Assembly (NCBI GenBank): GCA_016297965.1
Contig: JAEDDP010000006.1
Span: 1-56,025 of the forward strand
Reading direction: 5' to 3'
Source of the DNA: Alphaproteobacteria bacterium
GTDB taxonomy: Bacteria > Pseudomonadota > Alphaproteobacteria > Rs-D84 > CACZYB01
DNA length: 56,025 nucleotides
Under the pieces are notes generated by a model. It had not been told where the DNA came from. It ran no database searches and saw nothing but the letters and a program-made list of their open reading frames with translations. Of the stretch, positions 16,188 through 24,410 are shown one piece after another. Position 1 is the stretch's first letter; the number at the start of each line of letters is the position of its first letter. A program made the position numbers and the translations under genes.

Positions 16188-17483
16188 ATGAAATTTAATA
16201 AGATTATATGTTCACTTGGACTTTTATTTCTCTTGTCATGTTCTGATGATATGCAGGAAGCAGTGGTAAATAATGCCCCTTACGTTGTAAACAATTCCTC
16301 CTATGATATTACTGTGAACGACTATGTTCCTGTGTTTGATAAGGCACCATCAAGGACCCTTGAAAATGCGGAAAAATTTAATCTTGAAACTCCATTGCGG
16401 TGTGAGGTTGATTGGGAAACACAAACCCTTATTTCCACACAACCTTTTAACCGTCGTGATTTTGTCCTTGAACGTGTGGATAAGGGGGATGCCCTTCCGA
16501 ATTTAAAGGTTGATAACCTTTCATTTGAAAACAAGCCTGTTGATGAAGTTTTACGGATGCTTCTTAAAAATACGGGTATTCAGGTATATGCAACCGATTC
16601 GTTTTACAAAAAGTTAACACAAAAGGAAATTGGCGGTAATTTAACTCAGGTTGTTGATTTAATCACTTCCCTTGGAAATGTTTATTATTCCTATGACAAC
16701 AGAATTAAACGTATTACTTTAAGACGTTATGCAAAATGGAATTTGCATGTTCCATTATCAACCGATGTTATTTTGGGAATGGAAGATGCCTTGCGTGGTG
16801 CAAACATTGATGATTTGGTGATTGATTGGGAAGACAGACTTATTATTTTTCAGGGGGATGTCGTAACCGAAGAAAAGGTTCGTAATATCGTAAACAAGTT
16901 TGCCATTGAAAATTATTTAATCGCTTATGATATTGATGTTTTGCGTGTTTACCCAAAACAGCTTGGTCAAAGCATACAGTGGATGGATATATTAGAGGCA
17001 TTTAATAAAAATTCAATCAAGCTTTCACAAAAGGGACTTATTGGTCGTGCATTGGTTGTATCATCCAATTTCAACAGTGCATCCCTAAACGAATTCCTTT
17101 TGCCACAGGCAAATTCAATTTTGGTTTCAAGTGGTACTTTCATCACTCCTGACAGATGGCAAGGCCGTTTTGATATTGGTCGTTGCGGTCGTGAAACTCG
17201 TCTTGAAACCGACCTTGATATTTTAAGTGAGGTAAAGTTCATTCCAAACGAAAAATATGTTGGAAAGCTTGATAACACTATTGTGTTAAGAACTTCAAAC
17301 GGAGATATTGCAAAATATTCTGTCCCAAGCCGTATCGGCGACAACATTGTGATTATTGGTATTCCAACACAATACTTTGTGGAAACAAAGGAAACTATTA
17401 TTCCTCCAAATGCCGAACTTGTTGTACTTTTAAGTCCTCGTATTATAAAAATTGTTCGTCCATCGGAAAATGCAGTTAAGTAG
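16188..17483 (+). CDS. Secretin-like outer membrane lipoprotein (type IVb pilus PilN/BfpB-like)
   Basis: 431 residues from ATG 16188, which has AGGAAGTAAA upstream; the longer frame starts at a TTG. Signal peptide with lipobox FLLSC (Cys19), so lipid-anchored. Residues ~110-160 match the short secretin/TonB N-terminal module (NLKVDNLSFENKPVDEVLRMLL, NTGIQVYA). The rest follows the secretin order: a YDIDVLRVYPKQLGQSIQW segment, a strand-rich core (SSNFNSASLNEFLLPQANSI) and an end resembling the family's final strand (AELVVLLSPRII). It is shorter than most secretins, so it may be a compact or pilot-like relative. lolC follows 8 nt later. Confident for export, less for function. Confidence 0.55.
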   Translation: MKFNKIICSLGLLFLLSCSDDMQEAVVNNAPYVVNNSSYDITVNDYVPVFDKAPSRTLENAEKFNLETPLRCEVDWETQTLISTQPFNRRDFVLERVDKGDALPNLKVDNLSFENKPVDEVLRMLLKNTGIQVYATDSFYKKLTQKEIGGNLTQVVDLITSLGNVYYSYDNRIKRITLRRYAKWNLHVPLSTDVILGMEDALRGANIDDLVIDWEDRLIIFQGDVVTEEKVRNIVNKFAIENYLIAYDIDVLRVYPKQLGQSIQWMDILEAFNKNSIKLSQKGLIGRALVVSSNFNSASLNEFLLPQANSILVSSGTFITPDRWQGRFDIGRCGRETRLETDLDILSEVKFIPNEKYVGKLDNTIVLRTSNGDIAKYSVPSRIGDNIVIIGIPTQYFVETKETIIPPNAELVVLLSPRIIKIVRPSENAVK

Positions 17484-17491
17484 AGGATAAA

Positions 17492-18757
17492 ATGATTGGT
17501 TTCAAAAATTTTGAATTTCTTATTGCATGGCGATATTTAAAATCCAAAAGAAAGGACGGTTTTATTTCCATTATAACCTGGCTTTCCCTTATTGGTATAA
17601 CATTGGGGGTTGCAACCCTTATAATCGTGATGTCTGTAATGAATGGCTTTCGTGATGAAATGCTTGAAAAAATACTTGGTATGAACGGACACATTACCGT
17701 GGTTTCAAATTTTGCCGGTGACGACATAAATGATTATAAATCCGTTGAAAAAAGCATTTCAAAAATACCATCTCTCCATAATAAAAAAATAAAATCTATC
17801 CCTATTATTGAAGCACAGGTAATGGTTGCCGCAAACAATAATTCCTTTGGAACTATGCTTCGTGGTATTGATTACACGGATATTGAAAAAATAACTCCTT
17901 TGTATGATGGATTAAAGGGGGCTGAACCAACCAATTTTAAGGAAGGTGAGGTTTTAATTGGAACAACTCTTGCCCGAAAACTTGGTGTATACGAAGGTGA
18001 TGAAATTACAATCACAACCGCCCGTGGAAATATAACCGCATTCGGAACAATTCCGCGGATACAATCATATACCGTTGGTGCATTGTTTAATACGGGAATG
18101 TCAACTTATGATTCTAACTTTATCTATATGCCACTTGATTATGCACAAAACTTTTTGGATATGGAAGGTGTTGTGAATTATATTGAACTTTTCATTGAAA
18201 ATCCGGACGATGCCGATACCATCGCAACCTCAATAAATGGAATGATTCGCCCAATCAATCGTGCCATAAGTTGGCGGGTACAAAATTCATCCTTCGTTTC
18301 TGCATTAACGGTTGAAAGAAACGTAATGTTCCTTATTTTGACCCTTATAATCCTTGTTGCATCATTTAATATTATTTCAAGCCTTGTTATGTTGGTAAAG
18401 GATAAATCACACGATATTGCGGTGCTTCGGACCATTGGTGCCACCCGTTCAAATATTATGAAAATTTTCTTTTTAAGTGGAAGTTTTATTGGTGTTGTTG
18501 GTACATTTATGGGTTTGATTTTGGGGGTGGTTATAAGTGAAAATATTGAAATCGTCCGTCAAATATTCCAAACCCTAACCGGTACAAAATTATTCCCAGA
18601 GGATGTTTACTTTCTAACCGAACTTCCATCAAAGATTGATTATTCAGAGGTATGTTGGGTTGTCATAATGTCGCTTGGGATTTCATTTTTGGCAACAATA
18701 TATCCATCAAGAAAGGCTTCCCGTCAACAACCAATTGATGTATTAAGGTATGAATAA
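17492..18757 (+). CDS. lolC: Lipoprotein-releasing ABC transporter permease LolC/LolE
   Basis: Inner membrane subunit of the LolCDE complex that extracts mature lipoproteins from the inner membrane and hands them to LolA. 421 residues with the family start IAWRYLKSKRKDGFISIITWLSLIGI (first membrane helix ~25-47), a large periplasmic domain (~50-270) and three helices near the C-terminus, including VMLVKDKSHDIAVLRTIGATRSNI, the coupling motif, and final YPSRKASRQQPIDVLRYE. AGAGGATAAA precedes the start. It overlaps lolD by 8 bp. As in other alphaproteobacteria a single LolC/E-type permease next to lolD probably forms a homodimer. Confidence 0.93.
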   Translation: MIGFKNFEFLIAWRYLKSKRKDGFISIITWLSLIGITLGVATLIIVMSVMNGFRDEMLEKILGMNGHITVVSNFAGDDINDYKSVEKSISKIPSLHNKKIKSIPIIEAQVMVAANNNSFGTMLRGIDYTDIEKITPLYDGLKGAEPTNFKEGEVLIGTTLARKLGVYEGDEITITTARGNITAFGTIPRIQSYTVGALFNTGMSTYDSNFIYMPLDYAQNFLDMEGVVNYIELFIENPDDADTIATSINGMIRPINRAISWRVQNSSFVSALTVERNVMFLILTLIILVASFNIISSLVMLVKDKSHDIAVLRTIGATRSNIMKIFFLSGSFIGVVGTFMGLILGVVISENIEIVRQIFQTLTGTKLFPEDVYFLTELPSKIDYSEVCWVVIMSLGISFLATIYPSRKASRQQPIDVLRYE

Positions 18758-19511
18758 AATGGAAAAAAAAGTAATTCTTTCATTGTCCCATTTACACAAA
18801 AGTTTTACTCAGGGTAAGACTGTGTTAAAGATTTTAAATGATGCCAACCTTAATATTTACGAAGGCGAGATTGTTGCCCTTATTGGTCCATCCGGAAGTG
18901 GTAAATCAACACTTCTTTATACTGCGGGTCTTCTTGATTCCATTGATTCTGGTGATGTTATAATTGATGGAAAAAATTGTAATAAGATTTCCGATGTTGC
19001 AAAAACAAAGATTCGCCTTAAAAAAATGGGTTTTGTTTATCAACAACATAATTTATTTGCGGATTTTACGGCGGTTGAAAATGTAATGTTGCCAATGCTT
19101 GTAAACGGTAAAAATCGGAAAACCGCATTTAATTTGGCATCCGAAAAGTTGGAAAGTGTTGGCTTGGGCCATCGTTTGAATCATAAACCATCCGAACTTT
19201 CCGGTGGTGAACAACAACGTGTTGCAATTGCTCGCGGACTTGCAAACGACCCAATACTCCTTTTGGCGGATGAACCAACTGGAAACCTTGATCCATACAA
19301 TTCCGAAAATGTGTTTACATCCCTTCTTGAACTTGTGCGAAACAAAAATATGACTGCATTTATCGCAACCCACAATCCAATTTTGGCCGGAAAAATGGAT
19401 CGTCAAATTGCCCTTGTTGATGGCAAGTTATTTGATATTCATAATGATGCCGACCGAAAGTATCTAAATTCAAATCCAATCGGTAAAAAGATTTTGGATT
19501 CGTTTAAGTAG
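18750..19511 (+). CDS. lolD: Lipoprotein-releasing system ATP-binding protein LolD
   Basis: 253-residue ABC ATPase that powers LolC. Walker A GPSGSGKST at 46-54, Q-loop in GFVYQQHNLF, signature LSGGEQQRVAIARGLA, Walker B LLLADEPTGNLD, and the H-loop FIATHN. These follow the MacB/LolD subfamily. The start at 18750 overlaps the end of lolC; a second ATG at 18759 (MEKKVIL) lies just after the lolC stop and is also possible. The gene ends 8 nt from the convergent DUF5131 gene with no terminator visible between them. Confidence 0.95.
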   Translation: MNKMEKKVILSLSHLHKSFTQGKTVLKILNDANLNIYEGEIVALIGPSGSGKSTLLYTAGLLDSIDSGDVIIDGKNCNKISDVAKTKIRLKKMGFVYQQHNLFADFTAVENVMLPMLVNGKNRKTAFNLASEKLESVGLGHRLNHKPSELSGGEQQRVAIARGLANDPILLLADEPTGNLDPYNSENVFTSLLELVRNKNMTAFIATHNPILAGKMDRQIALVDGKLFDIHNDADRKYLNSNPIGKKILDSFK

Positions 19512-19519
19512 GATAAGTT

Positions 19520-20401
19520 CTATTTTTCGCACAATCCACAATCGGAACATCCATTGCAAATCATCTTGCTGGCGCAGGTTTCACACCTTTCCCGAAAATG
19601 TTTTTTATACCATATCGGCTCCGTTTCAAACAATGTTCCATTTGATGGCATTTTAAGGTTGTAATTTATCTCCCGTACATTATTAAAAAGTCCGGATTTA
19701 AATGCCATAACACTTTGCTTTTCTTTGGTTGCAATATGATAAACTTTTCCATCCTTTTCAAAATAGGTTCCCGTTTCCATAAAACAAAAATTAACTCCGG
19801 CTTCCACACATTCATCATAAACGGACTTTACCCATTCATATTTGCAAACACGGGATCCACTGTAATTTTCACCGCCGGCAACAACCTGTTCAATAAAACC
19901 TTTATTAAGATATTTTTTTAACGAAACCGCCCCAATAAATGGTGCAATTATTACTTGTTTATGTTTAAACGGAAGTCCTTCCAGTATCGGAAGTCGTTCA
20001 TCCGCTCGCAACTGATTTTCGGTTGTAATTGACAATGAAACATTATTCCAACCATCGCCCCAATCCGGTGGAAGACAGTCCAAAACTCTTTCCGGTCGTT
20101 TGGTTATGATAATAAAGGCAACATCAGGTCTTTGTTTGATTATATTCCACACATCCATTCGCCATTCATCCGCCTTATCAATGAAAAAATCGGATGTAAG
20201 GCAAATCCGCAAGGTTTCTCCACTTTTTATTTTGAAATTTCCGTGTTTATCCCGTTGAATTGGGTAATCAAAATTATTTTTTACCTTAAATACACGACTT
20301 CCATCCATATTTCGTTGCTTATCAAGGAAGTACATATAACACTGCTTGCATCCTTCACTTTTTTTTATACAACCGTGCCATGGATTCCAAATATCGTGCA
20401 T
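19520..20401 (-). CDS. DUF5131 (phage Gp37/Gp68-like) cysteine-rich protein
   Basis: 293 residues. The N-terminus WNPWHGCIKKSEGCKQCYMY (C11, C18, C21) is the hallmark of the Gp37/Gp68 family, which resembles radical SAM proteins; FIIITKRPERV and the later ETGTY fit. The C-terminal 21 residues form a CX2CX5CX2CX2CX2C cluster (C273, 276, 282, 285, 288, 291) that could hold an iron-sulfur centre. The substrate is unknown. It begins directly after the lspA stop codon (TAA then ATG) with no Shine-Dalgarno, so it is translationally coupled to lspA in a der-lspA operon. The family is often carried by phages, but no other phage gene is nearby. Confidence 0.8.
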   Translation of the reverse strand: MHDIWNPWHGCIKKSEGCKQCYMYFLDKQRNMDGSRVFKVKNNFDYPIQRDKHGNFKIKSGETLRICLTSDFFIDKADEWRMDVWNIIKQRPDVAFIIITKRPERVLDCLPPDWGDGWNNVSLSITTENQLRADERLPILEGLPFKHKQVIIAPFIGAVSLKKYLNKGFIEQVVAGGENYSGSRVCKYEWVKSVYDECVEAGVNFCFMETGTYFEKDGKVYHIATKEKQSVMAFKSGLFNNVREINYNLKMPSNGTLFETEPIWYKKHFRERCETCASKMICNGCSDCGLCEK

Positions 20402-20932
20402 TTATTTTTTATGTTTTTTGTTTAAGACAAAGGATTGTAAAAGGATAAGTCCAACCCCAACACAAATAAAACAATCGGCAAGGTTGAATGCCGGCCAATG
20501 ATACGAACCGATACTGAAATCCAAAAAATCAATTACGGCGCCATACCTTATACGATCAAGGATATTTCCAAATGCACCGCTTATGATAAGGATGAAACCA
20601 AACCTGTTTACCTTATCCTTTTCCTGTAAAAGAAGGTAGATAACGTATGCACTTATCAAAAGTCCCATAATGATAAGAAGGATTCGTCCCGCAAAGCTGT
20701 TATTTGAAAACATTGAAAAACTAACTCCATTATTCCATACAAGGAGTATGTTAAAAAATGGTAGTGGTTGCGATATCAGAAAATAACTTGGATACAAATC
20801 CCTATAATACCCCCACAACGAAAGTTCAAATGGAGTTTGCATAAGGATTAAAAGCTTTGATACAAAGTCCAATGCGATAAACAACAGTATCAAAACCCAA
20901 CTTTTTTTTAAAATATCTTTTACCTTTTGCAT
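20402..20932 (-). CDS. lspA: Lipoprotein signal peptidase (signal peptidase II)
   Basis: LspA cleaves signal peptides of lipid-modified prolipoproteins in the inner membrane. 176 residues with four membrane helices. The catalytic Asp motifs are present: GNILDRIRYGAVIDFLDF and WPAFNLADCFI. An N-terminal LDFVSKLLIL corresponds to the conserved LDxxTK region, and NNGVSFSMF to NxGAAFS. It starts one base after the der stop codon and abuts DUF5131, forming a tight three-gene unit. It supplies mature lipoproteins for LolCD encoded next door. Confidence 0.95.
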   Translation of the reverse strand: MQKVKDILKKSWVLILLFIALDFVSKLLILMQTPFELSLWGYYRDLYPSYFLISQPLPFFNILLVWNNGVSFSMFSNNSFAGRILLIIMGLLISAYVIYLLLQEKDKVNRFGFILIISGAFGNILDRIRYGAVIDFLDFSIGSYHWPAFNLADCFICVGVGLILLQSFVLNKKHKK

Positions 20933-20933
20933 A

Positions 20934-22358
20934 TTATCTTTTGTCCTTATATGGATTTTTTGAAGTTTTTATTTTAAGTCTTATTCCAACCTTATCAAAC
21001 CCGAATGTTTCACCAAGCGAGTTTATAAGGTATCGTTTATAGTTATCCGGAATGTCGGATGCACCACCAACAAACATAGTAAATGTAGGTGGTCTTGTCG
21101 CACTTTGTGTAATATATTTTATACTCATAGGGCGTTTAAGCCTTGAAAGAGGAGGTGGATTTTTTGCCACAACCATATCAAGCCATTTATTAAGTTTCCC
21201 CGTTGTTATTCTTTGCTTTCTTAAATCATAAAGTTCAAAAACTTCCCGCATCATATCCTTGATACCCTTTGATTTTATGGCGGAAATGCAAACAACCGGA
21301 ATTTCCTTTACCTGGGAAAATGAAATTTGAAGTTTGTCCTTTACTTCCTCTAATTTCTCATGCTTATTCTTAATCAAATCCCATTTGTTAAGTACAAAAA
21401 TAAGTCCTTTTCCTTCCTGTACGGCATAACTTGCAATAGTTAAATCTTGCTTATCAAGACCAACTTCCGCATCAATAACAACAACACAAACATCCGAATT
21501 TTTGATTGTTTCTATTGATCGTGCGGTTGAAAGTCGTTCAAGTTCGGCATAAATTTTATTTTTCTTCCTAAGTCCTGCTGTATCAATAAGTTTCACATCA
21601 CGACCCTTATATGTGAAATCAGTATCAACGGAATCACGGGTAAGTCCCGCCTCATTTCCGGTCAACATTTTGTCTTCACCCAAAAGAGTGTTTACAAGTG
21701 TTGATTTACCAACATTTGGTCGTCCAATTATTGCAATCCTTACACGGAAATCTTTTTCTTCTTCCCCGTCTTCCATTTCCCCTTCTGCTTCAAGTATTTC
21801 ATTAAGCTCATCATCATCCAAAATTTCACCGGCTTCTTCCTTTGCCTCTACCTCTTCTTTTTTGGCAATTTCGGATTTAAGACGTTCTATAAGGTTTATC
21901 ATACCTTGCCCGTGTTCCGCCGAAAGAGGAAGTGGATCCCCGAACCCAAGCCGGTAAAAATCCCCAAGGTTGTTTTTAAAGTTATTCATATTTTCTGATT
22001 TATTTACAACTAAAATAACATCCTTGTTATACTTTTTTACAACTTTTGCAAAATCCATATCTTCCGGAAGAACGGATGTCTTTCCATCAATCACAAAAAA
22101 GATAATATCGGCAACCTTTATGGCATTAAGTGTTTTTTCGGTCATCCTGTTCGCAATACTTCCTTCTGGTGCCTTTTCAAGTCCGGCCGTATCAAGAAGG
22201 GCAAACTCAAATCCATCATAACATTTAACGATATATTCCTTTACATCGCGGGTTGTACCACTGCTGTCATGAACTATGGCAATATTACGCTTTGTAAGTT
22301 TGTTAAACAAAGTTGATTTACCAACATTTGGTCGTCCAATTATTGCAACTTTTATCAT
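20934..22358 (-). CDS. der: Ribosome biogenesis GTPase Der
   Basis: Der (EngA) has two tandem GTPase domains and a KH-like C-terminal domain and is needed for 50S assembly. Both P-loops read GRPNVGKST, at residues ~8-16 and ~212-220, each followed by a threonine switch (GTTRD, GLTRDSVD), DTAGL, and NKxD-type base motifs (VVNKSENM, unusual Ser in the first; VLNKWD in the second). An acidic linker (EEVEAKEEAGEILDDDE) separates the domains. 474 residues, normal. The KH-like end includes PPTFTMFVGG. First gene of the der-lspA-DUF5131 unit. Confidence 0.96.
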   Translation of the reverse strand: MIKVAIIGRPNVGKSTLFNKLTKRNIAIVHDSSGTTRDVKEYIVKCYDGFEFALLDTAGLEKAPEGSIANRMTEKTLNAIKVADIIFFVIDGKTSVLPEDMDFAKVVKKYNKDVILVVNKSENMNNFKNNLGDFYRLGFGDPLPLSAEHGQGMINLIERLKSEIAKKEEVEAKEEAGEILDDDELNEILEAEGEMEDGEEEKDFRVRIAIIGRPNVGKSTLVNTLLGEDKMLTGNEAGLTRDSVDTDFTYKGRDVKLIDTAGLRKKNKIYAELERLSTARSIETIKNSDVCVVVIDAEVGLDKQDLTIASYAVQEGKGLIFVLNKWDLIKNKHEKLEEVKDKLQISFSQVKEIPVVCISAIKSKGIKDMMREVFELYDLRKQRITTGKLNKWLDMVVAKNPPPLSRLKRPMSIKYITQSATRPPTFTMFVGGASDIPDNYKRYLINSLGETFGFDKVGIRLKIKTSKNPYKDKR

Positions 22359-22498
22359 TTTAATCCCATTTACTTAATTATTTATGGTAAAGTTTAGTCT
22401 ATCTTTAAAATTTTTGCAATTATGAATTTATTTTTGTGGATTTTTTTTACAATTAAAACTATACTTAAATTTGTAATAAAAAAGGAGGAGATTTAAAA

Positions 22499-23275
22499 AT
22501 GGTTGCAAAAAAAACGGTCAAAAAAACTCTTAAAAAAGAAAAGGATGTTTTGAAAAGTGTTGAAAAAAAGGTTAAAACAGTAAAACCTGTTGTTGTTTCA
22601 ACTGCAAAGACATACTTTAAATCTGCGGAAAAGCAGGCAAAAAAAATAAATCTTGAAAAATTCCTAACTGATGCATTGTATATGCTTTTACATCCAGTAA
22701 AATACTTTACATCAATTAAGGCCGATGGCAATTACGAAGATGCAATTGTAAAGGTTTTGATGTACGGACTTTTGACTGCGGGTATAAAGATTTTATTTAA
22801 TTTGGCAAGCATTACTTTGCTTGGCACAATATCGGCACTAATTTTAATGCCAATTTATGCAATACTTATAACATTTGCTCTTGCTGGTGTAATGTTATTT
22901 TTTTCATACCTTGCAAAGGGTGAAATGAATTTTGAAACATCAATGAAGGCCGTTGCATCATGCATATTTATGTATCCGCTTTGCTATGTTGCATATCACA
23001 TTGCATTTTCATATTGGATTTTATTTTGTTTCAGTCTTATTCTTGATTTATACATTTTATTTTTAATTTATACTGCAACAACTTATTGTTTAAAGGGAGA
23101 GCAGGGTATTTCAAAGGTTATCTTTGGCATATTTACAATATTTATCATTGTACTTCATTTCTCGGCAAGTGGTGCTGTGTATATTGCAACAAAAAATCCA
23201 ACTGTTGGCTTTAAACATCATTTTGCGAAAATGCAAAAATCAAAGGATATTGCTCCAATCATAAATATAAAATAA
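22499..23275 (+). CDS. Yip1-like multi-span membrane protein
   Basis: 258 residues. The first ~55 are strongly basic and Lys-rich (KKTVKKTLKKEKDVLKSVEKK), possibly nucleic-acid or membrane contacting. Then a segment typical of the Yip1 domain (YMLLHPVKYFTSIKADGNYEDAI) leads into four to five hydrophobic helices between ~75 and ~240. Bacterial Yip1-domain proteins are inner membrane proteins without a defined reaction. Shine-Dalgarno AAAGGAGGAG. It is followed by a good terminator, so it is a single-gene unit. The Lys-rich head is unusual for the family. Confidence 0.65.
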   Translation: MVAKKTVKKTLKKEKDVLKSVEKKVKTVKPVVVSTAKTYFKSAEKQAKKINLEKFLTDALYMLLHPVKYFTSIKADGNYEDAIVKVLMYGLLTAGIKILFNLASITLLGTISALILMPIYAILITFALAGVMLFFSYLAKGEMNFETSMKAVASCIFMYPLCYVAYHIAFSYWILFCFSLILDLYILFLIYTATTYCLKGEQGISKVIFGIFTIFIIVLHFSASGAVYIATKNPTVGFKHHFAKMQKSKDIAPIINIK

Positions 23276-23296
23276 GATAGGCTTAATATCATTTCG

Positions 23297-23326
23297 GAAC
23301 CTCTGTATTACAGGGGTTCTTTTTTT
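23297..23326 (+). terminator. Terminator of the Yip1-like gene
   Basis: GAACCTCTG (23297-23305) pairs with CAGGGGTTC (23311-23319; one G-U), 5-nt loop, then seven T (23320-23326). Confidence 0.9.
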
Positions 23327-23398
23327 ATAAAGGGAAGTCAAAAATAAAAAAAACTTAAAGACAAAATCTTTAAGTTGAAAAATATACTAACAAAAATT

Positions 23399-23485
23399 TG
23401 GTAGGAACGGAGAGAATCGAACTCTCAAGGTTTTGCAACCAGTGGATTTTGAGTCCACCGCGTCTACCAATTCCGCCACATTCCC
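23399..23485 (-). tRNA. tRNA-Leu (anticodon CAA)
   Basis: Minus strand, 87 nt with encoded CCA. Acceptor GGGAATG/CGTTCCT contains G1-U72 and U6-G67 wobble pairs. Anticodon loop CTCAAAA (CAA, decoding UUG), class II variable arm, T-loop GTTCGATTC. Follows tRNA-Tyr by 14 nt, probably one transcript. Confidence 0.95.
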
Positions 23486-23499
23486 ACAATAAAAAAGAG

Positions 23500-23586
23500 T
23501 GGTGGGAAGACCAGGATTCGAACCTAGGTAGGCATAATGCCGACAGATTTACAGTCTGTTGCTTTTGACCGCTCAGCCATCTTCCC
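23500..23586 (-). tRNA. tRNA-Tyr (anticodon GUA)
   Basis: Minus strand, 87 nt with encoded CCA. Acceptor GGGAAGA/TCTTCCC, anticodon loop CTGTAAA (GTA), long variable arm typical of bacterial tRNA-Tyr, T-loop GTTCGAATC. Confidence 0.95.
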
Positions 23587-23597
23587 AATGACAAAGA

Positions 23598-23625
23598 ATA
23601 ATACACAAATTTCATAAAAAGTCAA
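23598..23625 (-). promoter_or_regulatory. Promoter of the tRNA-Tyr/tRNA-Leu unit
   Basis: Minus strand: -35 TTGACT (23620-23625), 16-nt spacer, -10 TATTAT (23598-23603), 11 nt before tRNA-Tyr. Confidence 0.65.
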
Positions 23626-23632
23626 TAAGATA

Positions 23633-23661
23633 TTTACAAATATCCGAAAATATTATACAAT
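23633..23661 (+). promoter_or_regulatory. Promoter of the secreted protein gene at 23696
   Basis: -35 TTTACA (23633-23638), exactly 17 nt, -10 TACAAT (23656-23661). It lies back to back with the tRNA promoter. Confidence 0.6.
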
Positions 23662-23695
23662 ACCAAATATCTTAACATTATAAGGAGGAGAGAAA

Positions 23696-24334
23696 ATGTT
23701 TGGAGCAAATAGACGAATCTGGGGTGGAATCCCTTTGAATGTAAATAAAAAGATAGGTACATCACTATTTTTAATTGGTATGCTTTTGCCTTCAATTTCT
23801 TATGCTGGTGATTCTATTATACAACCAGATGTATATGCCTGTGGCATTTGTTCGTTAAAGGTTCCGGAAGACAAGGTCTTTCCATATTCAATCAATGCCG
23901 AAAGAATATGGGATAATGATGGAAACTTTATTGGATTCAAATCTATTGAAAAAAAGTTGGCTTCCGCTGGGATAAAGGATTATAAAATTGTCTCCCAAGA
24001 TACAAAAAAGGGAAAGGTTTTATTCAATATTGTTTCAAATGATAAAAATAAGAATTTTATTTCAAGTATTATTTTTGATGAAGTTGATGAATGGCCCAAA
24101 AATATTTTTGATGAAACTGCAATCCACGGAACACGGGCGGAAAATGATTGTAAAAAGAAGGCGTACGATTCCGCATTACGTGAATTTAACGAAGCGAAAA
24201 ATCCAAAATTTTCCTATGAGATTGACGCTCCTGAGTTTGGAAGTGGGTATAACGATATGAAGGGAACATACGATATAACATTATGTCTTAATGGTACAGT
24301 TATCTCAGAAGAAGGAACATCCGACGATGAATAA
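23696..24334 (+). CDS. Exported protein of unknown function (212 aa)
   Basis: The start is fixed by AAGGAGGAGAGAAA directly before the ATG. The N-terminus is unusually long for a signal peptide: ~18 residues (MFGANRRIWGGIPLNVNK) precede the basic-hydrophobic core KKIGTSLFLIGMLLPSISYAG, with cleavage probably after SYA at about residue 37. The mature part is ~175 residues with a CGICSLKVPEDKV motif, a lone Cys pair later (DCKKK, LCLNG) and an acidic end. No family recognised. Possibly a periplasmic beta-rich protein; this is a guess. Confidence 0.6.
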   Translation: MFGANRRIWGGIPLNVNKKIGTSLFLIGMLLPSISYAGDSIIQPDVYACGICSLKVPEDKVFPYSINAERIWDNDGNFIGFKSIEKKLASAGIKDYKIVSQDTKKGKVLFNIVSNDKNKNFISSIIFDEVDEWPKNIFDETAIHGTRAENDCKKKAYDSALREFNEAKNPKFSYEIDAPEFGSGYNDMKGTYDITLCLNGTVISEEGTSDDE

Positions 24335-24355
24335 ACATCTAACCACCTTTTAAAA

Positions 24356-24384
24356 TTGACTTTAACCAAAAAAAAGATTATCCT
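24356..24384 (+). promoter_or_regulatory. Promoter of radA
   Basis: -35 TTGACT (24356-24361), 17-nt spacer, -10 TATCCT (24379-24384), predicted start near 24391, 20 nt before the radA ATG. Confidence 0.55.
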
Positions 24385-24410
24385 GTCTGTCAAAAGATAG
24401 GATTTTCTTT
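24380..24410 (+). terminator. Hairpin overlapping the radA -10 element
   Basis: ATCCTGTCT (24380-24388) pairs with AGATAGGAT (24395-24403, one G-U), loop GTCAAA, then TTTCTTT. It fits a terminator of the gene ending at 24334, with the radA -10 embedded in its left arm and the radA Shine-Dalgarno (AGGA) in its right arm. Transcripts coming from upstream would mask the radA ribosome site; those from the radA promoter would not. Confidence 0.55.

Noticed and set aside
19512..20401. Prophage remnant based on the DUF5131 gene
   Set aside because: It is tightly coupled to lspA and no other phage-type gene, integrase or attachment repeat is nearby.
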